This document shows positions 1 to 8,652 of a stretch of 64,000 nucleotides of DNA, piece by piece. Origin of the DNA: Bradyrhizobium sp. 195 (GTDB lineage: Bacteria; Pseudomonadota; Alphaproteobacteria; Rhizobiales; Xanthobacteraceae); NCBI RefSeq assembly GCF_023101665.1, contig NZ_CP082161.1, positions 3,286,001-3,350,000 of the forward strand. Direction: 5' to 3'. The notes under the pieces were generated by a model. That model saw only the letters and a list, made by a program, of their open reading frames with translations, did no database searches and was not told the origin of the DNA. Within the stretch, counting starts at the first letter, position 1, and each line of letters opens with the position of its first letter. Made by a program: the position numbers and the translations under genes.

Positions 1-200
1 CCCCAGTCCACCACCATGCAGCCGATCGCGGCATCGGTCTGGACCGCCATCTCGGCGTCTTCGAGCTTGCGGGCCCGGACCACCTCGAAGCCGGAACGCT
101 GGATCTCCTCGATGATCTGGTTGAAGCGGACGCCCTCGAGGTCGTCGGCGTCGAACACAGGTGCGGCGAACAGGAAGTTGAAGCGCTTGAAATAGTCCAT
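1..200 (-). CDS. Orn/Lys/Arg decarboxylase, N-terminal part (runs off window)
   Basis: Partial gene, with its ATG at 200 on the minus strand and the rest beyond base 1. The 66 visible residues begin MDYFKRFNFLFAAPVFDADD and contain a receiver-like alpha/beta segment ending GCMVVDWG. This resembles the N-terminal wing domain that precedes the PLP-binding core in bacterial ornithine/lysine/arginine decarboxylases. Those enzymes make polyamines or buffer acid by amino acid decarboxylation. The catalytic PLP lysine lies outside the window, so substrate cannot be judged. It sits downstream of the aldR-like regulator on the same strand. The family call is from recognition of the N-terminus only. 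Confidence 0.72.
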   Translation of the reverse strand, partial: MDYFKRFNFLFAAPVFDADDLEGVRFNQIIEEIQRSGFEVVRARKLEDAEMAVQTDAAIGCMVVDW

Positions 201-240
201 GTCGGGTCCCGAATGTGCGGAGAGTCACAGCTCTCGGCAC

Positions 241-262
241 ATTCGATGACAATTCGATGACA
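241..262. repeat. Tandem 11-bp direct repeat
   Basis: ATTCGATGACA occurs twice back to back in the short gap between the decarboxylase start and the end of the Lrp-type gene. It could be replication slippage or a regulator half-site pair upstream of the decarboxylase. Nothing else in the gap suggests a function. Confidence 0.5.
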
Positions 263-306
263 ATGGCGTGGATGGGCTCGGTCGCGTTTGCGGAAGGGGA
301 GAGCTG

Positions 307-784
307 CTAGCGCTTTGCCTCGCCGAACACCACCGTCGGCACCGCGCGGTTGACGATTTCGCGTAGCGCGACTCGATTGCACGCGCGCGACGCGCGGCAG
401 TCGGGACAGCTCGGTGCGGTGGATACGCTCGAAGTCCTGGATGTCGCGGGCAAGCACGATGAGGATGTAGTCGTCGGTTCCCGACATCAGGAAGCAACGC
501 ACGACGGAAGGGCATTTCACGACCTCCGCCTCGAACGCCTTCAGCGCTTCGTCGCTCTGGCTCTCCAGCGCGATGCGAACCAGCACGGTTGTGGTGAGGC
601 CGAACTGGGCGAGGTCGAGCGCGGCGCGGTAGGCCTGGATGTAGCCCTCGTCCTCGAGCGCCTTCTGCCGCCGTGCCAGCGCCGTGCTTGATAGCCCGAC
701 CTTGTTGGCAAGCTCGGTGTGGCTGGCACGCGCATTGGTCGTGAGTTCCGCGAGGATCGCGAGGTCTTTCCGGTCGAGGGGCAA
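307..784 (-). pseudogene. aldR: AldR-like Lrp/AsnC regulator, frameshifted near the C-terminus
   Basis: Start is TTG at 784 (GGAA about 8 nt upstream), giving MPLDRKDLAILAELTTNARA, an Lrp-type helix-turn-helix (residues about 2-60), then a RAM ligand domain including MSGTDDYILIVLARDIQDFE. Near base 371 the reading frame breaks. The expected ending (ALREIVNRAVPTVVFGEAKR, stop at 307-309) lies in another frame, consistent with loss of two bases. Read without correction, the original frame has no stop before base 1 and runs out of frame through the decarboxylase start. It is divergent from alanine dehydrogenase, the usual place for an AldR-type alanine-responsive activator. Either a real C-terminal mutation or a sequencing error is possible. 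Confidence 0.72.
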
Positions 785-929
785 TGTTTCGTTTCCAGCG
801 TGAAGGGGCGCTTCAGCGCCGGAAACCGGCGCGGGCCGACCGAAACTAGCGGATATTTGCACGAAACCAAACCGGCCCCGTCGCTACGATGAGGAACAGA
901 ATCAAGGCGTCGGCAAAGGAGCCCGGAAG

Positions 930-2045
930 ATGCGCGTCGGTGTGCCCAAGGAGATCAAGGTGCAGGAATATCGCGTCGGGCTCACCCCGGGCGCCGTCCG
1001 TGAATATGTTGCAGCCGGGCACCAGGTGATGGTCGAGACCGGCGCCGGCGGCGGCATCGGCGCGTCCGATGAGGTGTATCGGCGGGCAGGGGCCACCATT
1101 GCCGAGAGCGCCCGCGACATCTTTGCCAAGTCCGACATGATTGTGAAGGTGAAGGAGCCGCAGAAGAGCGAATGGGCCAAGCTCCAAGAAAGCCAGATTC
1201 TTTTTACCTATCTTCATCTTGCGCCGGATCCGGAGCAGGCGAAGGGCCTGGTTGCCTCCGGCTGCACCGCGATCGCCTATGAAACCGTCACGGACGCGAG
1301 CGGTCACCTGCCGCTGCTCGCGCCGATGAGCGAAGTCGCTGGGCGCCTCGCCATCGAGGCTGCCGGCGCCGCGCTCAGGCGGTCGGCCGGCGGCCGCGGG
1401 CTGCTGCTCGGCGGCGTGCCGGGCGTGCAGCCGGCGCGGGTCGTCGTGCTCGGCGGCGGGGTCGTGGGGACGCAGGCGGCACGCATGGCCGCAGGTCTCG
1501 GTGCGGAAGTGACGGTGATCGACCGCTCGATTCCTCGTCTACGCCAGCTGGACGATCTCTTTATCGGACGCGTGCGCACCCGCTTTTCGACGATCGAGGC
1601 GGTCGAGGAGGAGGTGTTCGCCGCCGACGTCGTGATCGGCGCGGTGCTGGTGCCGGGCGCAAGCGCACCGAAGCTGGTCACGCGCGCGATGCTGACATCG
1701 ATGCGGCCCGGCGCCGTGCTGGTCGACGTCGCGATCGACCAGGGCGGCTGCTTCGAGACCTCGCATCCGACCACGCACACTGATCCAACCTATGAGGTGG
1801 ATGGCGTCGTGCATTACTGCGTCGCCAATATGCCGGGCGCGGTGCCGGTGACGTCCAGCCAGGCGCTGAACAACGCGACGCTGCCGTTCGGCCTGATGCT
1901 GGCGAACAAAGGCTTTGCCGCGGTGCTGGAGAACCCGCATCTGCGCAACGGGCTCAACGTGCACCGCGGGCGGATTACCAACAAGGCGGTGGCGGAGAGT
2001 CTGGGGCTGGAGTTCGCGCCGGTGGAAAGCGGGTTGGCGGCGTAG
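930..2045 (+). CDS. ald: Alanine dehydrogenase
   Basis: 371 residues, the normal length for NAD-dependent L-alanine dehydrogenase (L-alanine + NAD+ to pyruvate + NH4+ + NADH, cytosolic). Active-site residues fall at textbook positions: R15 (EYRVGLTP), K75 (VKVKEP), H96 (TYLHLAPD) and D270 (VDVAIDQGG). The NAD fold is at 175-180 (GGGVVG), with the ribose-binding acid at about D198 (TVID). A GGAG lies just ahead of the ATG. The divergent neighbour is an Lrp-type regulator. In rhizobia Ald links alanine catabolism or ammonium assimilation to the pyruvate pool. Call is firm. Confidence 0.97.
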   Translation: MRVGVPKEIKVQEYRVGLTPGAVREYVAAGHQVMVETGAGGGIGASDEVYRRAGATIAESARDIFAKSDMIVKVKEPQKSEWAKLQESQILFTYLHLAPDPEQAKGLVASGCTAIAYETVTDASGHLPLLAPMSEVAGRLAIEAAGAALRRSAGGRGLLLGGVPGVQPARVVVLGGGVVGTQAARMAAGLGAEVTVIDRSIPRLRQLDDLFIGRVRTRFSTIEAVEEEVFAADVVIGAVLVPGASAPKLVTRAMLTSMRPGAVLVDVAIDQGGCFETSHPTTHTDPTYEVDGVVHYCVANMPGAVPVTSSQALNNATLPFGLMLANKGFAAVLENPHLRNGLNVHRGRITNKAVAESLGLEFAPVESGLAA

Positions 2046-2058
2046 AGGCCGCAACCTC

Positions 2059-2138
2059 CGTCATTGCGAGCGCAGCGAAGCAATCCAGGATCTTTCCGCG
2101 GAAAGACTCTGGATTGCTTCGCTACGCTCGCAATGACG
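2059..2138. repeat. Bradyrhizobium-type palindromic intergenic repeat, family A copy 1
   Basis: Long imperfect inverted repeat just after the ald stop. The arms CGTCATTGCGAGCG and CGCTCGCAATGACG enclose a second paired stretch (GAAGCAATCCAG with CTGGATTGCTTC) and a CCGCGG centre. It can fold as one extended hairpin and may act as terminator or mRNA 3' stabiliser for ald. A closely similar copy lies at 23053-23131, so it is a dispersed element. Confidence 0.85.
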
Positions 2139-2187
2139 CTGTGGGACCAGCGTAACTAATGCGTCGGCCAGAGTCAGTGCTGAGAAT

Positions 2188-4098
2188 TCACGCCTTCGTC
2201 AGCCTGTACTGCCCCAAATCCGGATCATGTGTCATGCGCCAGTAGTCGACGAACCGCCAGGGCATCGCCGAAAACACGCGGCCGCTTGAGTTGCGATAAT
2301 AGGTGCTCATGCCGGGATGGGTCCAAATCATCGCCTCGTGTTCGGCATCGACCTTGCGGACGTAGTCGTCGAGCACATCCTGGCGGACGTCGATGGCGGC
2401 GACGTCCTGCTCGATCATGTCGGCGAGACAGGCTGAGATGTAGCGGCTCTGGCATTCCGACTGGAAGATGACACTGCCGCCATGGGCGGGGCCGGAGTTG
2501 GGGCCCAGCATGCAGAAGAAATTTGGGAAGCCAGGCACGGTGAGGCCGAGGAACGCCGTCGGGTTGTCGTTGCTCCAGGCCTGGCGCAAATCCTGGCCGT
2601 AGCGGCCGCTGATGTTGAGGCGGGCCGCCATTTCCGTCACCTTGAAGCCGGTCGCGACCACGATGATATCGGCGGGACGGTGCTTGCCGTCGGCGGTAAC
2701 GACGCCACCCTGATCGAAATGATCGATCGCCTCGGTGACGAGTTCGACATTGTCCCGCCTCAAGGTCTTGAACCAATTGTTGTCGAGCAGGATGCGCTTG
2801 CCGTAGGGCGGATAGGTCGGCACGCATTTCTCGATCAGGTCGGGCCGGTCTTGCAGCTCGGACAGGATGAAGTCGGTCAGTTCCTGGCGGTGCCGGTCAT
2901 TGCCCTTGTTGACGGCGCGCTCCGGATGCGGCCAGGCCGGATCCTTGCGCAAGAAGGGCAGCAGGCCGTCGCCATAGCGCCAGAACATGTTGAAGCGGTA
3001 CCACTGCACATAGAACGGCAGATGCGCCAGCAGCCAGCGCGCGCCCTCGCTGATCGGATCGGCATAGCCCTTCACCGGCCGCGCCCATTGAGCGCTGCGC
3101 TGATAGACCGTGACCGAGGCCACACGTCCAGCGATCGACGGCACCAGCTGCATCGATGTCGCGCCGGTGCCGATCACGGCGACATGCTTGCCGTCGAGCT
3201 TGATGTCGTCGGACCACAGCGCCGAATGCAGGATCGTTCCCGTGAAGTCCTCCTCGCCCTTGAAACGGGCGCGGGAGGGATCGTTGAGTTGGCCGATGGC
3301 CGAGACCAGCGCGGTGGATGCGAACGTCTCTTCGCCGTCCTTCGTTTTCAGCGTGGATATCCAGCGCTGCGTGCCTTCGTCCCAGCGCGACGAGGTCAGC
3401 TCGGTGTTGACGCGCAGATGCTCGCGAATGCCGTATTCTTCGGCGACCTTCTGGAGATAGCCGAGCAGCTCCTCGCGCTGGCAGAAATAACGGGTCCATG
3501 CATTGCCCGAGCCGAACGAGTAGGAATAGGAGTGATTCGGCGTGTCGACGCCGCAGCCGGGATAGCGGTTGATCCACCAGGTGCCCCCAAGCTCGGCGTT
3601 CTTCTCGACGATGGTGTAGGGAATGCCGAGCTGGCCGAGCGCGACGCCGAGCGCGATGGCGCAGACGCCGGCGCCGACGATCAGCACATGCTGGTCGGCG
3701 AGCTTTTCGTCGGAAGGACGCCTGGTCCAGCGCGCCTGGCGCGCCACAAAGCCCATCTCCTCGCGCATCAGCGGGGCATATTCCGGCGCGACGTTCTCGC
3801 CAAGGCAGGCGCGCATCATCTTCAGCAGCAGCTCTTCGCCGGGATCGGCAATGACAGGCTTCGGCGTACCATTGGCGAAGAGCTTGACCACCGCGGCGCG
3901 GATCTCATCCTGGATGTCCCGGGGCATGCCGGCCTCGGGATCGGGGATGAGGCGGATATCGCGCTTGGGCAAGTATGGCGGCGCGAGCCATTTCGCGTCG
4001 CCGGTCATGTGCACCAGCACCATCAGGAGACAGCGGATGTCGCCTTCTGCGATGGCCGAGGCAAGGTCGAGCGGCTTGTGCGGAGATTCGATGTTCAT
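2188..4098 (-). CDS. Baeyer-Villiger-type flavin monooxygenase (HAPMO-like)
   Basis: 636 residues. A roughly 135-residue N-terminal extension precedes the FAD Rossmann motif (GAGVCAIALG, about 138-148). A Baeyer-Villiger fingerprint follows (FTGTILHSALWSD, about 285-298), then the NADPH Rossmann motif (GTGATSMQLVP, about 307). Length and extension match 4-hydroxyacetophenone monooxygenase rather than the roughly 540-residue cyclohexanone enzymes. The residue after the fingerprint Trp is Ser then Asp, a slight departure from the W-P/D consensus. Reaction by family: ketone + NADPH + O2 to ester or lactone. It is last in a three-gene operon, overlapping the TetR stop by 4 bp. Substrate unknown; an aryl or cyclic ketone is inferred. 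Confidence 0.85.
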   Translation of the reverse strand: MNIESPHKPLDLASAIAEGDIRCLLMVLVHMTGDAKWLAPPYLPKRDIRLIPDPEAGMPRDIQDEIRAAVVKLFANGTPKPVIADPGEELLLKMMRACLGENVAPEYAPLMREEMGFVARQARWTRRPSDEKLADQHVLIVGAGVCAIALGVALGQLGIPYTIVEKNAELGGTWWINRYPGCGVDTPNHSYSYSFGSGNAWTRYFCQREELLGYLQKVAEEYGIREHLRVNTELTSSRWDEGTQRWISTLKTKDGEETFASTALVSAIGQLNDPSRARFKGEEDFTGTILHSALWSDDIKLDGKHVAVIGTGATSMQLVPSIAGRVASVTVYQRSAQWARPVKGYADPISEGARWLLAHLPFYVQWYRFNMFWRYGDGLLPFLRKDPAWPHPERAVNKGNDRHRQELTDFILSELQDRPDLIEKCVPTYPPYGKRILLDNNWFKTLRRDNVELVTEAIDHFDQGGVVTADGKHRPADIIVVATGFKVTEMAARLNISGRYGQDLRQAWSNDNPTAFLGLTVPGFPNFFCMLGPNSGPAHGGSVIFQSECQSRYISACLADMIEQDVAAIDVRQDVLDDYVRKVDAEHEAMIWTHPGMSTYYRNSSGRVFSAMPWRFVDYWRMTHDPDLGQYRLTKA

Positions 4099-4742
4099 GG
4101 CGTGTCCTGGTCCCCGGACGGATTGAAGAGGCCGCGCGTCATCAGCTTGCGATAGGCGGAGATGACGTGGTCGGGCACGGCGGTGACGCCGCCTGCCGAA
4201 TAAGAATAGCGGCGACTGAGATAGCCGCGCGCGCCCATCAGAATGTGGACGATGGCCTCGAACTCCTCGTCGCTAAAGTCCTCGATGGCGCCGGCAAGGC
4301 GCGCGCGGCGCAAGATGCGGACATAAGCGGTCGCGATGTTGTCGAGATGCTTCTGATAGCCGATTGGGGCGAAGAACTCGGCTTCGTTGAGGATGCGCAA
4401 AAATTCCGGCACCTCGCGGATGAAGTCGAAGAAGGCGGCAAAGCGCTCGATTTCCTGCCGCGCCGCATCCGCGGTGCCGGTGCGGGCGCGGATGAACTCG
4501 ACCATGTCGAGGCCGATCTTGGGCAGCAACTGGTCGAGCAGTTCCTGGCGGTTATCGAAATGATTGTAGAAGGTACCTTGCGCCACGCCGGCCTGTTCCG
4601 TGATGCGGGCGACGGAGGCCTCGGCATAGCCATGCTTGCCGACGACCTTGGTGGCGGCCTCGAAGATCTTCTGCTTGGTCCAGGCGTTGCGCTCGACGCG
4701 GTTGAGCTTTGTGACCTTCGCGGTGGCTGGCCCTTGATTCAT
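4095..4742 (-). CDS. TetR/AcrR-family transcriptional regulator
   Basis: 215 residues. The N-terminal TetR helix-turn-helix is clear (VARITEQAGVAQGTFYNHF, about residues 40-60), followed by an all-helical ligand domain. Start ATG at 4742 overlaps the stop of the acyl-CoA synthetase (ATGA), and its own stop overlaps the monooxygenase start. It is therefore co-translated with the enzymes it probably controls. Likely a repressor released by a ketone or acyl-CoA intermediate, acting at the divergent promoter around 6233-6399. The ligand is unknown. Confidence 0.9.
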   Translation of the reverse strand: MNQGPATAKVTKLNRVERNAWTKQKIFEAATKVVGKHGYAEASVARITEQAGVAQGTFYNHFDNRQELLDQLLPKIGLDMVEFIRARTGTADAARQEIERFAAFFDFIREVPEFLRILNEAEFFAPIGYQKHLDNIATAYVRILRRARLAGAIEDFSDEEFEAIVHILMGARGYLSRRYSYSAGGVTAVPDHVISAYRKLMTRGLFNPSGDQDTP

Positions 4743-6232
4743 GCCACGGTCTCCAGTTCAGCGCGCAGCACGCGCTTGAGAATTTTTCCGGATGGGTTAC
4801 GCGGGAGGCTGTCGCGGAGGATCAGCTCTTTCGGCACCTTGAAGCTTGCGAGGCGCGCCCGGCAGTGCTCGGTGAGAGCAGGGAGCTCCAGCGCGGCGCC
4901 TTCCGCCAAGACGACGATGGCGACCGGCCGTTCGCCCCAGCGTGCGTCGCGCAGGCCGATCACCGCGACTTCGCGCACCTCGGGCAATTCATAAATGACG
5001 CGCTCGACCTCGGAGGAGGCGATGTTCTCGCCGCCGGAGATGATCATGTCCTTCTTGCGATCGGTCAGGTACAGGAACCCTTCCTCGTCGAGATAGCCGA
5101 CGTCGCCGCTGCGGAACCAGTCGCCGAAGAAGGGCGATGCCGTCTTCTGCGGGTCGTTCCAATAGCCGCGCGTGATCTTGGGACCGCGCAGGCAGATCTC
5201 GCCGTTGACGTTGGGGGGCAGCGCCCTGCCGTCCTCGTCGCGGATCTCGATCTCGACATGGGCTATGGCGCGCCCGGTCGAGCCGATCTTCTCGATCTCG
5301 CGGCCGGCCTCCATGAAGGTGTCGCCGCCAACGGTTTCGGTGAGGCCATAAGCATCGATATAGCGCCCGTTTCGGAAAAATGCGGAGAAGGCGCGGATGC
5401 GCATCTCCGGCGTCTTCTCGCCGCCGCCGATCGCCCATTGCAGGCTGGAGACGTCGTAACGGTCGCGCGTCGGGCAGGTCAGCATCGCGGTGGTCATCAC
5501 AGGCGCGAACCAGGCGGCGTTGAGCTTGTCTTCTGCGATGGCGCTGAGCGCTGTCTCCGGCTCGAAATTGCGCTCGATGCGAATGAAGCCGCCATGCCAG
5601 AGCACGGCGATTCCGGGTAGATCGAGCGCGCCGACGTGATAGAGCGGACCGACCACGAGCAGCCGCGTCTCGGCACTGATGCCGAGCGCGATCGTTTGAT
5701 CCGCGGACTTCCAGTAGAAATTATCGTAAGTGAGCATCACGCCCTTGGGGCGGTCCGTCGTGCCCGAGGTGTACATCAGCCGCATCAGGTCGGATGGCGC
5801 ACGGACATGCATGGGCGCGGGCGGCGTATCGCCCGCAAGATGCGTGATGCTCTGCTGCGCAGTTTCGTCGAGCACGACAATGCCTGCGCCCGCTGCGTTC
5901 GCGGCCAATTCCTCATCAACGATCAGAAGCCGCGCGCCGGCATTGCCGGCGATGTAGCCGACCTCGTCGCGGGAGAGGCGGAAGTTGATCGGCAGGAACA
6001 CCGCGCCGAGATGGCTGGTCGCGAAGACGAGCTCCAGGAAGGCCGCGCTGTTCTTCATCAGCACGGCGACGACGTCGCCGGCGCCGATGCCTTGCGCGGC
6101 GAGCCAGCCTGCCGCGGTTCGGACCCGCGCATCGAACGCCGCGTAGGAGATCTCCTCGCCGCGATATTTCAGCGCGGGCCGGGCCGGCGTACGCCGGGCA
6201 TGGAAGGCGATGAAGCTCGAAAGGTTGATCAT
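4739..6232 (-). CDS. AMP-dependent acyl-CoA synthetase/ligase
   Basis: 497 residues of the ANL adenylating family (acid + ATP + CoA to acyl-CoA + AMP + PPi). The P-loop-like core is MYTSGTTDRPKGVMLTYDN, A5 is YGLTETVGG, the hinge is TDRKKDMIISGGENI, and the C-terminal lysine motif is PRNPSGKILKR. It is first in the operon with TetR and the Baeyer-Villiger monooxygenase, so it may activate the acid released after ester hydrolysis. The chain-length or aromatic specificity cannot be read from sequence. Start ATG at 6232 has only a weak Shine-Dalgarno. Confidence 0.9.
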   Translation of the reverse strand: MINLSSFIAFHARRTPARPALKYRGEEISYAAFDARVRTAAGWLAAQGIGAGDVVAVLMKNSAAFLELVFATSHLGAVFLPINFRLSRDEVGYIAGNAGARLLIVDEELAANAAGAGIVVLDETAQQSITHLAGDTPPAPMHVRAPSDLMRLMYTSGTTDRPKGVMLTYDNFYWKSADQTIALGISAETRLLVVGPLYHVGALDLPGIAVLWHGGFIRIERNFEPETALSAIAEDKLNAAWFAPVMTTAMLTCPTRDRYDVSSLQWAIGGGEKTPEMRIRAFSAFFRNGRYIDAYGLTETVGGDTFMEAGREIEKIGSTGRAIAHVEIEIRDEDGRALPPNVNGEICLRGPKITRGYWNDPQKTASPFFGDWFRSGDVGYLDEEGFLYLTDRKKDMIISGGENIASSEVERVIYELPEVREVAVIGLRDARWGERPVAIVVLAEGAALELPALTEHCRARLASFKVPKELILRDSLPRNPSGKILKRVLRAELETVA

Positions 6233-6279
6233 TCTGCTTTTCGGGCCCTGGCCGGCCTCGTTTGCTCCTGGCTGAATAG

Positions 6280-6293
6280 TGACTCATAATTCA
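6280..6293. promoter_or_regulatory. Candidate TetR operator in divergent promoter
   Basis: TGACTCATAATTCA is an imperfect inverted repeat (5 of 7 positions match) placed 48 bp ahead of the ligase start. It lies in the only sizeable gap between the ligase operon and the divergent Liv-type importer. The placement suits a TetR repressor controlling both directions. This is inferred from symmetry and location only. Confidence 0.35.
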
Positions 6294-6399
6294 TCTTTAG
6301 CTTGACGTCACCCCCTACCTCTGAAATCCTTGGAAACACGGAGACGAGACGATCTCCGGCAGGGATCAGGAAACGCCGACCCGAAAGAGGGAGGGAAAA

Positions 6400-7659
6400 A
6401 TGACGAGAACCCGCACGCCGGGCATCAGCCGCCGTTCAACACTGGCGCTGATGGGCGCCGGTGCGATGACGTTCGCAGCGCCGTGGGTGGCGCGCGCGCA
6501 AGCCAAGACCATCAAGATCGGCATGCCGACGATTCTGTCGGGCCGCGTCGCGCAGCTCGGTACGTCCTCGCGCAATGCGGTGATGCTCGAAGTCGAGAAG
6601 GTCAATGCCGCCGGCGGTCTCGCCGGCCGGCAGATCGAGATGGTGATCCGTGACTCCAAGGGCCAGCCGCAGGAAGCCGCCCGCGTCGCGCGCGAGCTCG
6701 TCAACACCGACGGCTGCGAGCTGATGATCGACGCCGAAGCCTCCTCCGGTGCCTTCGCGGTGCACGAGGTCGCGCGCGATCTCGGCGTGTTCTGCATCCA
6801 CACCAATTCGGAAACCTCGGCGTTGACCGCGGATCCCAAGCAGCGCATCCCCAACGCGTTCCGTACCGCGCGGCAGGGCGTGCACGATTCCATCGTCGGC
6901 GGCAGCTATGCCGCCGCGATCGCCAAGGCGAAAGGCTTGAAGAAATGGGCGACCTGCTCGCCCGATTATGCCTATGGCCGCGACACCACCGGCGAGTTCA
7001 CCCTGTACCTCAAGCGCTTTGCGCCCGACGTCGAGATCATCAGCGAGTCCTGGCCGAAGCTGTTCCAGCCCGACTACACCGAGGTGGTGACGAAGATTCT
7101 GCAGGCCAAGCCGCAGGCGCTCTATTCCTGCCTGTGGGGCGGCGATCTCACCTCCTACATCGACCAAGCCAACATCTACGCGATGTTCGGCCAGATGGAG
7201 GTGTTCGCCGTCAACATGGCCGACTACACCGCTCTTACCGTGGTGAAGAACCTTCCCAAGGGCATCCACTCCGGCAACCGCTACATCAAGACCTTCCCGG
7301 CGACGCCGGAGAATGCCGCCTGGGGCGATGCCTACAAGGCGAAGTACAATGAATATCCGACCAACTGGTCCTGGGAGAACGCCACCGCAATCATGCTGAT
7401 GGCGGAAGCTGCGAAGAAGGCAAACTCGGCCGACGGCAAGAAGATCGCGGAGGTGCTGAAGGGCCTCACCATCAAGTGCCCGTTCGGCGCCGACGGAACC
7501 GTGACCATGCGCGGCGACGATCATACGCTGGTCGGCTACGCCATCGGCTGGGGCACCACGATCCCGCAGGAGCCGTATGTCCCCGAGGTCAAGGCCGGCG
7601 ACTGGAAGACCATCTTCGAGCTCGAGGCCGAGTGGAAGAAGAGCAAGGGCTATACCTGA
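6400..7659 (+). CDS. Liv-type ABC transporter substrate-binding protein
   Basis: 419 residues. The export signal has a twin-arginine look (SRRSTLALMG, with cleavage near WVARAQA, residues about 30-36). The mature part starts KTIKIGMPTILSGRVAQLG, typical of branched-chain amino acid-type periplasmic receptors (type I fold). GGGA lies upstream of the ATG. Divergent from a ketone/acid catabolic operon and followed by two permeases and two ATPases, so it most likely captures that pathway's growth substrate (aromatic or cyclic acid or ketone) rather than leucine. Specificity is inferred from context. Confidence 0.9.
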   Translation: MTRTRTPGISRRSTLALMGAGAMTFAAPWVARAQAKTIKIGMPTILSGRVAQLGTSSRNAVMLEVEKVNAAGGLAGRQIEMVIRDSKGQPQEAARVARELVNTDGCELMIDAEASSGAFAVHEVARDLGVFCIHTNSETSALTADPKQRIPNAFRTARQGVHDSIVGGSYAAAIAKAKGLKKWATCSPDYAYGRDTTGEFTLYLKRFAPDVEIISESWPKLFQPDYTEVVTKILQAKPQALYSCLWGGDLTSYIDQANIYAMFGQMEVFAVNMADYTALTVVKNLPKGIHSGNRYIKTFPATPENAAWGDAYKAKYNEYPTNWSWENATAIMLMAEAAKKANSADGKKIAEVLKGLTIKCPFGADGTVTMRGDDHTLVGYAIGWGTTIPQEPYVPEVKAGDWKTIFELEAEWKKSKGYT

Positions 7660-7669
7660 TCGCGCGCAG

Positions 7670-7695
7670 GGCGGAGGCGGACGACCGTCTCCGCC
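7670..7695 (+). other. Hairpin between binding-protein and permease genes
   Basis: GGCGGAG pairs with CTCCGCC around a 12-nt loop, 11 bp after the receptor stop and before the permease. Such intercistronic hairpins often protect the upstream binding-protein mRNA and raise its level relative to the membrane genes. The effect is inferred. Confidence 0.5.
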
Positions 7696-7749
7696 GGCTT
7701 CGTCTGGCTTCTCGCGCCGTGTCGGGCGCGCTGCAATGAAAGTGCTCCC

Positions 7750-8652
7750 GTGGATCTCGACGCGCTTGCCGGCTGCCTCTCCAGCTCCGCCTGTCTGGTG
7801 ACGCAGACCACCAGCGGCCTCATCATCGGCATGCTCCTGTTCCTGGTTGCGGTTGGGCTGACGCTGATTTTCGGCGTGCTCAAGGTGGTCAATTTCAGCC
7901 ACGGCGCCTTCTACATGTTCGGCGCCTATTTCGCGATGACGGCCTATCAGCTCACGGGAAGCTTTGCGCTGGCGATGCTGGCGGGCGCGGCCGGCACCGC
8001 AATTCTCGGCCGGATCTTCGAACGCGTCTTCATGAGCCGCGTCTACGGTGCCGACGTGTTGATGCAGCTCCTCGTCTGCTACGCCTTCGTGCTGATCTTC
8101 GACGATGTCGTGCGTATCATCTGGGGGCCCGAATTCAGGTCTATGGGCATGCCGGCGGCGTTTCAGGTGATGCCGCTGTTCATCGCCGGGGGCGTGGTGC
8201 CGCCTTATTATCTGCTGCTGATCGGCGTCGCGCTGGTTGCGGCCATCGTGCTCGGCATCGGCCTGTCGCGCAGCCGCATCGGCAAGGTGATCCGCGCCGC
8301 CGCACATAATCCCGGCATGGTCTCCGCACTCGGCATCAACACCGGCCTGATCTATGGCGGCGTGTTCGCGCTCGGCGGCATGCTGGCGGGTCTCGCCGGC
8401 GCGCTGGCGGCACCGGTGCGCTCGCTGACGCCCGGCATGGGATTCTCGGTGCTGATCGAGTCCTTCATCGTGACCGTGATCGGCGGCATGGGCTCGATCC
8501 TGGGCGCGCTGATCGGCGCGCTGCTGCTTGGTCTCATCAGGTCGTTCGGCTCGCTCGGCTTTCCCCTGTTCACGGAAGGCCTGATGTACCTTTTCATGGT
8601 GATCGTGCTGGTCTCAAAGCCCACCGGCCTGTTTGGCAAGGAGGCGGCATGA
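7750..8652 (+). CDS. Liv-type ABC permease (LivH-like)
   Basis: 300 residues, about eight membrane segments, with GTG start at 7750. Carries family hallmarks near the N-terminus (GLTLIFGVLKVVNFSHGAFY, about 37-56) and a late cytoplasmic loop (GGMGSILGALIGALLLG). Forms the channel with the next gene, which it overlaps by 4 bp. Start choice: GTG yields the usual N-terminal length, and no better start lies upstream after the hairpin. Confidence 0.92.
   Translation: MDLDALAGCLSSSACLVTQTTSGLIIGMLLFLVAVGLTLIFGVLKVVNFSHGAFYMFGAYFAMTAYQLTGSFALAMLAGAAGTAILGRIFERVFMSRVYGADVLMQLLVCYAFVLIFDDVVRIIWGPEFRSMGMPAAFQVMPLFIAGGVVPPYYLLLIGVALVAAIVLGIGLSRSRIGKVIRAAAHNPGMVSALGINTGLIYGGVFALGGMLAGLAGALAAPVRSLTPGMGFSVLIESFIVTVIGGMGSILGALIGALLLGLIRSFGSLGFPLFTEGLMYLFMVIVLVSKPTGLFGKEAA

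Noticed and set aside
6436..8307. 623-codon minus-strand frame under the Liv-type receptor
   Set aside because: Same shadow effect; the plus strand has signal peptide and receptor features.
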